DNA from: Patulibacter sp050252545
GTDB taxonomy: Bacteria; Actinomycetota; Thermoleophilia; Solirubrobacterales; Solirubrobacteraceae
Direction of reading: 5' to 3'
DNA: 7,528 nucleotides
Assembly: GCA_050252545.1 (NCBI GenBank)
Contig: JBFWKS010000217.1
Location: forward strand, 1 to 7,528
Positions 1 through 4,451 of the stretch are shown here, in pieces. Under the pieces are notes generated by a model that was not told the DNA's origin, did no database searches, and worked only from the letters and a program-made list of their open reading frames with translations. The translations under genes and the position numbers were made by a program. Positions within the stretch are counted from its first letter, which is position 1. Each line of letters begins with the position of its first letter.

Positions 1-312
1 CACCTGGAGCTCACCGCTCTCGTACATCTCGAGGATGATGTCGCTGCCGCCGACGAGCTCGCCGTTGACGAACAGCTGCGGGATCGTCGGCCACTCCGAC
101 AGCGCCGTCAGCTCCTGGCGGATCCGGGGGTCGGGCAGGATGTCGACGCTCGCGAACGCGACGTCGAGCGCCTGGAGCACCCCGACCGCGCGGGAGGAGA
201 AGCCGCACGCCGGGGCTTCCGGGGTGCCCTTCATGAACAGGATGATCTCGTTCTCCCGGATCGCCTGGGCGATCGCGTCGCGCAGCGGGTTCTCGGTCTG
301 CTGCTCGCTCAT
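1..312 (-). CDS. grxD: Monothiol CGFS glutaredoxin (Grx4/GrxD family), 3' end outside the window
   Basis: Cytosolic monothiol glutaredoxin. Proteins of this family bind a glutathione-ligated [2Fe-2S] cluster, alone or with BolA, and pass clusters on rather than acting as general disulfide reductases. The 104 visible residues start at the ATG at 312 and begin MSEQQTENPLRDAIAQ. The diagnostic active site CGFS lies at residues 36-39, preceded by the conserved FMKGTP (26-31; the Lys contacts glutathione in homologues). The cis-Pro segment WPTIPQLF (74-81) and the glutathione-binding GGSDI (88-92) follow. The family is usually about 100-115 aa, so only a few C-terminal residues should be missing. 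A strong Shine-Dalgarno GAGGAG (322 to 317) lies 4 nt upstream and overlaps the bolA stop, so the start is well supported and the two genes are translationally linked. The Grx4-BolA pairing is a known conserved association. Confidence 0.96.
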   Translation of the reverse strand, partial: MSEQQTENPLRDAIAQAIRENEIILFMKGTPEAPACGFSSRAVGVLQALDVAFASVDILPDPRIRQELTALSEWPTIPQLFVNGELVGGSDIILEMYESGELQV

Positions 313-316
313 GGGA

Positions 317-322
317 CTCCTC
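317..322 (-). promoter_or_regulatory. Shine-Dalgarno of the glutaredoxin, overlapping the bolA stop
   Basis: The minus strand reads TGAGGAGTCCCATG. The bolA stop TGA (323-321) shares bases with the GAGGAG ribosome-binding site, which is 4 nt from the glutaredoxin ATG. A ribosome finishing bolA is thus on top of the next initiation site. This fixes the glutaredoxin start and argues for equimolar synthesis of BolA and its glutaredoxin partner. Confidence 0.8.
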
Positions 323-545
323 AGGATGGGGTCTTGGTCTTCAGGCTCAGCGCGTGGATCTCGCCGCCGAGCTGGCCGGCGAAGACGTCCATCACCATGC
401 GGTGCTGTTGGATGCGCGACCGGCCGGCGAAGGCCGACGAGGTCACCACCGCCTCGAAATGCACGCCGTCGGGGCCGGACACCTCGGCGGTCGACCCGGG
501 AAGGGACGACTCGATCCGCTGCTTGAGCTCTTCGGCGGAGGGCAT
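321..545 (-). CDS. bolA: BolA family protein (BolA2/IbaG-like Fe-S partner)
   Basis: A 74-aa protein starting MPSAEELKQRIESSLPG. The BolA fold (class II KH-like) is visible: an N-terminal helix; a strand region with FEAVVTSSAFAG (30-41) and the RSRIQQHRMV helix (42-51); then VFAGQLGGEIHALSLKT (54-70). The near-invariant His of BolA proteins is H64 in HALSLKT, and it ligates the shared [2Fe-2S] cluster in Grx4-BolA complexes. The protein is shorter than E. coli BolA (about 105 aa) and nearer the IbaG/BolA2 length, the type that partners monothiol glutaredoxins. It lies 53 nt after the kinase stop and 8 nt before the glutaredoxin. There is no good Shine-Dalgarno upstream, but there is a TACCCT box 8 nt before the ATG, compatible with a leaderless or very short leader transcript. 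The reading frame stays open upstream, but nothing BolA-like lies there, so the ATG at 545 was chosen. A role in Fe-S delivery is inferred from family and context. Confidence 0.93.
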   Translation of the reverse strand: MPSAEELKQRIESSLPGSTAEVSGPDGVHFEAVVTSSAFAGRSRIQQHRMVMDVFAGQLGGEIHALSLKTKTPS

Positions 546-553
546 CGATCCAC

Positions 554-565
554 AGGGTAGACCCT
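554..565 (-). promoter_or_regulatory. Candidate -10 box of bolA-grxD within a small inverted repeat
   Basis: The minus strand has TACCCT (559 to 554), matching the TANNNT -10 consensus, followed by 8 nt and the bolA ATG. That spacing would place transcription start at or within a few bases of the start codon. The box is half of a perfect inverted repeat AGGGT-AG-ACCCT (554-565), so it could also be a small operator. I see no convincing -35. This box would allow bolA-grxD to be transcribed independently of the upstream kinase gene. Confidence 0.35.
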
Positions 566-598
566 TTGCGCGACGGTGCCTTCCGCAGGGTGATCCGG

Positions 599-2386
599 CT
601 ACTGGATCGAGACGTTGTCGGTCGTGACGGCCTTGTTCATCGTCTCCTGCAGCGTGCCCCAGTCGTCGTCGCTGCGGCTGCCGATCAGGACCATCCCGAC
701 CTCGCTGTCGGTGGTGACGTGGTGGAGCTGCTCGAAGACCGGGCGGTCGCCCGACGACAGCCGGCCGCAGTTGCGCCAGCCGATCCCGCGGGTGTCGGAC
801 CGGGTGGCCTGCATCCGCACCTCGCCGCTGGGCGGGCTGACGCACGTGCCGCGCGTGGTGCGGGCGGTGCCGGGGGTCAGGCCGTCGGTGCGGCTGCGAC
901 GGTAGTAGCCCTCGGCGTCGCCGATCCGCATGAACAGGAAGTAGGTCAGCCTCGTGCCCGGGTCCGGGGTGCAGGTCATCTCGGCGTAGTACAGCTCGGT
1001 GCCGTCGGGGTGGTTGGTGAACGAGGTGTCGCCGCACGTCGGCTTGAGGTCGGTGTGCACCAGCCGGCTCAGCATCAGGTCCAGCCGGGACCCGTCGACG
1101 CCCGGATCGGTCGGGGTGCCTCCCGGGGTGGTTCCCGTGCCTCCGGGCGTCGTACCGCCGGGCGTCGTACCCGGGCCCGTTCCGGGGCCGGCGACCGTCG
1201 TGGTGACGGTCTTGCCGCCGCCACCGCCCAGCGCGAGCGCCAGTCCGCCGCCGACGAGTGCGACGACCGCGATCGCCGCGATCACGAGGTTGCGGGAGGG
1301 GCGCCTGCGCTTCGACGTCGAAGCGCCCGGGGGAGGGGGCGGGGCGCCACCACCACCCGCGGCGCCGTCACCGGAGGTGGCGCCCGGTGCCCGGGAGTCG
1401 GCGGCGAGCCCGCCCGTCGGCACCTGACGCGTGGCGTCGCCGGCACCGGAGACGTGCTGCCGGGGCAGGACGACCGTCGAGTCGTGCGCCCCGGAGTCGT
1501 GCTTCTCCTTGACGCTGTCGGAGGTGTCGGAGAGCGCGGCGCGGGCGGCGCCGGCGAGCTCGCCGGCGGTGGAGAACCGCTCCGCCGGATCGATCGCCAT
1601 GCCCCGGGCGATGACGCCGTCGAAGGCCGCCAGCTCCGGGCGGCGCTCGCCGGGCAGCGGCCGTGGCGCACTGACGTGGCCCAGGAGCTTCTTGGCGGTG
1701 CTCCCCGGGAACGGTGCGTCGCCGGTCAGCATCACCAGCAGCATCGCCGCGAGCGCATACACGTCGGACCGGCCGTCGGTGCGGGCGTGCTCGATCCGCT
1801 CGGGCGCGAGGTAGTCGAGGCTGCCGACGACGACGCCCGTGGCGGTGAGCTCGTCGTGCGAGTCCAGGTCCTTGGTCAGGCCGAAGTCGGCGAGCAGCGC
1901 CCGCATCCGCACATCGGCCGAGCCGATCGCGACGCGACCGGTGTCGCTGCGCTCCAGTAGGACGTTCGCCGGCTTGACGTCGCGGTGGACCAGGCCGTTC
2001 TGGTGGGCATGGTCGAGCGCGGCGGCGACCTGCTCGATGATCGCCACGGACTCGACGGGATCGAGGTGGCCCTTCTCGCGCAGGCGGGCGCTCAGGTCCT
2101 CGCCGTCGACGTACCGCATCGCCAGCCACGGGCCGTGCTCCGACACGCCCGCGTCGTAGACCGTCACGACGTTGGGGTGCTCGAGTCGCGCGGCGAGCCG
2201 GGCCTCGCGGTCGAACCGCTGACGGAAGTCCGCGTCCTCGGCCAGGCCGGTGGCCACGACCTTCAGCGCCACGTGGCGACCGAGGGACGCGTGCTCCGCC
2301 AGGTACACCGCACCCATGCCACCACGGCCGATACCCCGGATGATCCGGTATGGGCCCAGCGTGTCGTCGGGACGGAGCTCGGACAT
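599..2386 (-). CDS. Transmembrane Ser/Thr protein kinase (PknB-like catalytic domain, no PASTA repeats)
   Basis: A 595-aa eukaryotic-type receptor kinase. The catalytic domain spans about residues 12-285: Gly loop GIGRGGMG (18-25), ATP-anchoring K42 in VALK, helix-C E61, catalytic loop HRDVKPAN (134-141), DFG (167-169), a Thr-containing activation loop (T181, T183), APE (194-196) and DVY (208-210). All key residues are present, so it should be active. A juxtamembrane stretch (290-365) rich in Gly/Pro ends in KRRRPSR, followed by one membrane segment (about 366-387), a Gly/Pro/Thr linker (about 388-432) and an extracytoplasmic domain (433-595) with four cysteines (C451, C472, C515, C540). That domain has no PASTA repeats and I do not recognise it. 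Between the catalytic-loop Asn and DFG there are about 13 more residues than in mycobacterial PknB. The start MSELRPDDTLGPYRI was chosen because the kinase fold begins at once. The frame is open further upstream to 2794, but that part runs antisense to the Fe-S carrier gene. Substrates cannot be told from sequence. Confidence 0.93.
   Translation of the reverse strand: MSELRPDDTLGPYRIIRGIGRGGMGAVYLAEHASLGRHVALKVVATGLAEDADFRQRFDREARLAARLEHPNVVTVYDAGVSEHGPWLAMRYVDGEDLSARLREKGHLDPVESVAIIEQVAAALDHAHQNGLVHRDVKPANVLLERSDTGRVAIGSADVRMRALLADFGLTKDLDSHDELTATGVVVGSLDYLAPERIEHARTDGRSDVYALAAMLLVMLTGDAPFPGSTAKKLLGHVSAPRPLPGERRPELAAFDGVIARGMAIDPAERFSTAGELAGAARAALSDTSDSVKEKHDSGAHDSTVVLPRQHVSGAGDATRQVPTGGLAADSRAPGATSGDGAAGGGGAPPPPPGASTSKRRRPSRNLVIAAIAVVALVGGGLALALGGGGGKTVTTTVAGPGTGPGTTPGGTTPGGTGTTPGGTPTDPGVDGSRLDLMLSRLVHTDLKPTCGDTSFTNHPDGTELYYAEMTCTPDPGTRLTYFLFMRIGDAEGYYRRSRTDGLTPGTARTTRGTCVSPPSGEVRMQATRSDTRGIGWRNCGRLSSGDRPVFEQLHHVTTDSEVGMVLIGSRSDDDWGTLQETMNKAVTTDNVSIQ
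1100..1186 (-). repeat. Gly/Pro/Thr tandem repeat linker inside the kinase gene
   Basis: Kinase residues 401-429 are a low-complexity tract built on a TTPGG-like pentapeptide. At DNA level the plus strand shows ccgggcgtcgtacc twice (1143-1156 and 1158-1171) at a 15-nt period. It lies just outside the membrane segment and probably acts as an extended spacer lifting the sensor domain through the cell wall. Such tracts change copy number by slippage, so length may vary between strains. Confidence 0.7.
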
Positions 2387-2396
2387 GCGCGCCGCC

Positions 2397-2402
2397 AGTG
2401 TA
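2397..2402 (-). promoter_or_regulatory. Candidate -10 box for the kinase gene
   Basis: The minus strand has TACACT (2402 to 2397), 10 nt before the kinase ATG. This fits a -10 element with a very short or absent leader, and there is no clear Shine-Dalgarno in front of this ATG. A poor -35-like TCGGAC lies 17 nt upstream (2425 to 2420). The same hexamer TACACT occurs on the plus strand at 2497-2502 for the divergent gene. Confidence 0.4.
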
Positions 2403-2435
2403 GACACGGACGCGGCGCGGTCCGACCCTCCGACG

Positions 2436-2453
2436 GAGTGGTGGCGACCACTC
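2436..2453. promoter_or_regulatory. Inverted repeat in the divergent intergenic region, candidate operator
   Basis: Perfect 7-bp arms GAGTGGT and ACCACTC around a 4-nt centre GGCG. It lies in the 181-bp non-coding stretch between the divergently transcribed kinase and Fe-S carrier genes, upstream of both candidate -10 boxes. That is a typical position for a dimeric regulator binding site. I cannot name the regulator. Confidence 0.45.
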
Positions 2454-2457
2454 GGAG

Positions 2458-2473
2458 CGGGTCGTCCGACCCG
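2458..2473. promoter_or_regulatory. Second inverted repeat next to the candidate -35 of the Fe-S carrier gene
   Basis: Perfect 7-bp arms CGGGTCG and CGACCCG separated by 2 nt. It starts 4 nt after the first inverted repeat and ends directly beside a -35-like TCGAGC (2474-2479), so a bound protein would block or touch RNA polymerase. The octamer TCCGACCC of its right half also occurs at 2421-2428, inside the shorter palindrome GGTCcGACC (2419-2427), which overlaps the kinase promoter region. Confidence 0.45.
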
Positions 2474-2502
2474 TCGAGCCCGAGGTTGGAGGGCGCTACA
2501 CT
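2474..2502 (+). promoter_or_regulatory. Candidate promoter of the Fe-S carrier gene
   Basis: A -10-like TACACT (2497-2502) is preceded at 17 nt by a weak -35-like TCGAGC (2474-2479, three of six consensus bases). Transcription from here would give a leader of roughly 60 nt before the ATG at 2568. I see no riboswitch-like structure in the leader. Confidence 0.4.
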
Positions 2503-2558
2503 TCGTGAAGCATCGGGTGGTGGCCGCGATCGTGGCCACGGACGACCCGGACGTCACC

Positions 2559-2564
2559 GGAGGG
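2559..2564 (+). promoter_or_regulatory. Shine-Dalgarno fixing the Fe-S carrier start
   Basis: GGAGGG with 3 nt to the ATG at 2568. The frame is open upstream and has an in-frame GTG at 2505, but that codon lies only 2 nt after the candidate -10 box and the added residues do not resemble the family N-terminus. The ATG at 2568 is therefore preferred. Confidence 0.7.
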
Positions 2565-2567
2565 CAC

Positions 2568-2918
2568 ATGATCACGATCACGGACAAGGGCGCGGCGAAG
2601 GTCCGCGAGTTCCTCGACAGCAACCCGCAGGAGGGCGACACCGGACTGCGGGTCGGCGTCCGCGGTGGCGGCTGCTCGGGCTTCGAGTACGTGCTCGCGT
2701 TCGACGAGCGTCGCGATGGCGACATGTCGTTCGCCTCGCACGGCATCACCGTCCTCTGCGACCGCCAGTCGTTCCCGTACGTCACCGGATCCACGATCGA
2801 CTACCTGGACGCCATGACCGGCGCCGGGTTCAAGGTCGAGAACCCGAACGTCACCGCCGCGTGCGGTTGCGGCTCGTCGTTCCGGATCGAGGACGAGGAA
2901 GAGGTCTCCGCGGTCTGA
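2568..2918 (+). CDS. erpA: A-type iron-sulfur cluster carrier (HesB/IscA/ErpA family)
   Basis: A 116-aa protein beginning MITITDKGAAKVREFL. It belongs to the HesB/IscA/SufA/ErpA family, cytosolic carriers that accept nascent Fe-S clusters from the SUF or ISC scaffold and deliver them to apo-enzymes. The three cluster-ligating cysteines are visible: C36 in GGGCSGFEY (33-41), and C99 and C101 in ACGCGSSF (98-105). The usual core LRVGVRGGGCSG and the C-terminal pattern NPNVTAACGCGSSF are intact. A further Cys (C64) is not a conserved family ligand. Length is typical. The symbol erpA is a family-level guess, because SufA and IscA cannot be separated by these motifs and no suf or isc gene lies in the window. 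It is transcribed away from the kinase-bolA-grxD group, and the three Fe-S delivery genes suggest shared control from the divergent region. Confidence 0.95.
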   Translation: MITITDKGAAKVREFLDSNPQEGDTGLRVGVRGGGCSGFEYVLAFDERRDGDMSFASHGITVLCDRQSFPYVTGSTIDYLDAMTGAGFKVENPNVTAACGCGSSFRIEDEEEVSAV

Positions 2919-2925
2919 CCGCGCG

Positions 2926-2974
2926 GGGGCCCTCGGGCCTCGGACCGGCGGTGTGCCGGGGCGGCGGTCCCCGG
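2926..2974 (+). terminator. Two GC-rich hairpins after the Fe-S carrier gene, possible terminator
   Basis: The first hairpin starts 8 nt after the stop: GGGGCC and GGCCTC pair around a CTCG loop (2926-2941, with one G-T pair). The second pairs CCGGGG (2956-2961) with CCCCGG (2969-2974) around a 7-nt loop. Neither has a following T-run, so this would be a U-less terminator of the kind seen in GC-rich actinobacteria, or only base composition. The remaining bases to 3040 are GC-rich with no recognisable gene. Confidence 0.3.
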
Positions 2975-3040
2975 GCGGCGGTTCCGCGCCGGCGCGCACG
3001 ACCGGCGCGCCCGACCGGTCCGCCCGGGATCGTTCCGGGG

Positions 3041-4402
3041 GTGTGGTCCGCCCCGCGTACGCTCCTGCTCCTCCTGATCCTCGCCGCGCTGCTCGTCGGA
3101 GCGGGGGTGCTGATCGGCCGCGGAACGGGCGACGAGCCCGGTCCCGCCCGGACCGGTCCGACGCCACCGGCCACCGCGACGCCGGCGACCGGGACGGACG
3201 CCTCGCCGCGGCTGGCGATCGGGCTCGACACCCTCGACGCGATCCTGCTGACCCCGGCGGGTACGGCCGTGCCGCCCGCGTTCGAGGACGCGCGGGGCAC
3301 CGTCGCCGCGATCGCGCCCCGGCACGTCCGCGTCGACGTGCGCTGGGATCTGCTGCAGCCCGAGGCGGGCGTGCCCCTCGACCCGAACCGTCCGATGTAC
3401 GACGGGTGCGCACGCGAGGGCGTCGGGCCGTGCCAGGGGGAGGTGTCGCTGACCCGGCTGCTGACGGCGATCGCCGCGGCCCGCAAGGCGCGGCCCGGGC
3501 ACTACCGGCCGCTGATCACGTTCTGGGGGATGCCGGACTGGGCGGGGACCGCGCCCTCGGCCGGCTGCCGCGCCGGCGAGGCCCGTGAGGGCGCCCAGCC
3601 GCTGGGGGCCGACGGGGACGAGGCCTATCGCGCGGCGGTGCGGCGCGTGGCCGCGGCGGTGCGCGCCGCCGGTCTCGACGGCGCCGACTGGACCCCGTGG
3701 AACGAGCCCAACGCGCCGTACTTCATCGACCCGCAGCGCGCAGGGTGCGCCGCCGATGCGGCGCCCGTCGCGCCTGCGGTCTACGCCCGGATGACCCGCA
3801 TCCTCGACGAGGAGCTCGATGCCCGGCCGGCGACCGCGGAGCCGGAGCGGCTCGTGCTCGGCGAGCTGGCCACCTGGGCGGCGCCGTCCGAGCGTGCCGT
3901 GCCCGCCGACGAGTTCGTCCGCGCCCTGTCCGACGACGTGCTGTGCCGGGCCGACGTGCTGTCGGTCCACGGCTATCTGGAGGCCCGGCCACGCTCGGGC
4001 CGTGGCGAGCCGATCGCCGCCGCCCTGCGCGAGCTCGACCGCCGCCGGTGCCTGGACGGCCGGCCTGCCTGGATCACGGAGACCGCCGTCGGATCGCCCC
4101 GCAGCGGTGGCCGGAGGATCACCCGTGACGCGGTCCTGCGGTCGGAGTGCCGGCTGATGCACCAGCAGCTGACGCGATGGTGGCACGACCCGCGCGTGAC
4201 AGCGGCCTTCCAGTACTCCGTGCGCGAGGACACGGCGTTCCCCGTGGGGCTCCTGGACCCCGGGCTGGAGCGGACGTACCCCGTCGCCGAGGTGTGGCGG
4301 CGGTGGGGAGGGGACCGCGATCCGGGCGCGCCGCCGCCCGCGTCGCCGGAGGGCTGCGCGACCGGCGCCTCGTCGCGCGGGAGCGGCGCCCCGGGCGGGT
4401 GA
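3041..4402 (+). CDS. Membrane-anchored or secreted glycoside hydrolase-like protein, clan GH-A type
   Basis: A 453-aa protein. The N-terminus (residues 7-26, TLLLLLILAALLVGAGVLIG) is a hydrophobic signal anchor or signal peptide, followed by a Pro/Thr/Ala-rich spacer (31-55). From about 57 on the pattern fits a (beta/alpha)8 glycosidase: RVDVRWDLLQP (97-107), PLITFWGMPDWAG (157-169), TPWNEPN (218-224) with probable acid/base E222, LSVHGYLE (307-314), and AWITETAVGS (343-352) with probable nucleophile E347. Asn-Glu-Pro on strand 4 and Glu on strand 7 is the clan GH-A arrangement. The exact family (GH5, GH39 or another) and the substrate are not readable. Eight cysteines (C123, C131, C176, C236, C302, C337, C370, C439) suit an exported disulfide-bonded protein. 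The C-terminal 30 residues are a Gly/Pro/Ser tail. The GTG start at 3041 was chosen because the signal segment follows directly; no good Shine-Dalgarno is visible, so the start is uncertain by some codons. The glycosyltransferase fusion follows after 46 nt, suggesting an envelope glycan role. Confidence 0.8.
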   Translation: MWSAPRTLLLLLILAALLVGAGVLIGRGTGDEPGPARTGPTPPATATPATGTDASPRLAIGLDTLDAILLTPAGTAVPPAFEDARGTVAAIAPRHVRVDVRWDLLQPEAGVPLDPNRPMYDGCAREGVGPCQGEVSLTRLLTAIAAARKARPGHYRPLITFWGMPDWAGTAPSAGCRAGEAREGAQPLGADGDEAYRAAVRRVAAAVRAAGLDGADWTPWNEPNAPYFIDPQRAGCAADAAPVAPAVYARMTRILDEELDARPATAEPERLVLGELATWAAPSERAVPADEFVRALSDDVLCRADVLSVHGYLEARPRSGRGEPIAAALRELDRRRCLDGRPAWITETAVGSPRSGGRRITRDAVLRSECRLMHQQLTRWWHDPRVTAAFQYSVREDTAFPVGLLDPGLERTYPVAEVWRRWGGDRDPGAPPPASPEGCATGASSRGSGAPGG

Positions 4403-4435
4403 GCGACCGGACGGTAACCCGACGGGCGCCGTGGG

Positions 4436-4451
4436 TAGTCTGTCCACGATG
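4436..4451 (+). promoter_or_regulatory. Leaderless-type promoter of the glycosyltransferase-flippase gene
   Basis: TAGTCT (4436-4441) matches the TANNNT -10 consensus, and exactly 7 nt separate it from the ATG at 4449. Transcription would thus begin on the A of the start codon. There is no Shine-Dalgarno in front of this ATG, which agrees with leaderless translation as is common in actinobacteria. An in-frame GTG at 4431 lies upstream of this box and is unlikely to be the start. No clear -35 is seen. Confidence 0.5.

Noticed and set aside
566..1960. 464-codon plus-strand open frame over the kinase gene
   Set aside because: Composition-driven shadow (Gly/Arg/Ala-rich, no motifs). The minus strand carries the kinase catalytic motifs and the membrane segment.
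2387..2794. N-terminal extension of the kinase frame by about 136 codons
   Set aside because: It runs antisense through the conserved Fe-S carrier gene and its promoter, and the kinase fold begins right after the ATG at 2386.
2989..3010. Direct repeat of CCGGCGCGC (13-nt period) and the 10-bp palindrome GCGCCGGCGC
   Set aside because: Pure G/C words of this size are common by chance in such GC-rich intergenic DNA, and no element boundary or gene relation supports a function.
1985..3040. Possible long N-terminal part of the glycosidase frame, open upstream to 1985
   Set aside because: It overlaps the kinase on the opposite strand and the Fe-S carrier in another frame, and would bury the signal-anchor sequence in the middle of the protein.
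4396..4421. CGGGT...ACCCG stem after the glycosidase stop, considered as a terminator
   Set aside because: Only 5 bp with a 16-nt loop and no T-run; it is weaker than other chance stems and lies in front of a promoter-like box.
2801..4447. 548-codon open frame on the minus strand opposite the glycosidase
   Set aside because: Low-complexity Arg/Gly/Pro product with no recognisable fold; antisense to a gene with signal segment and catalytic motifs.
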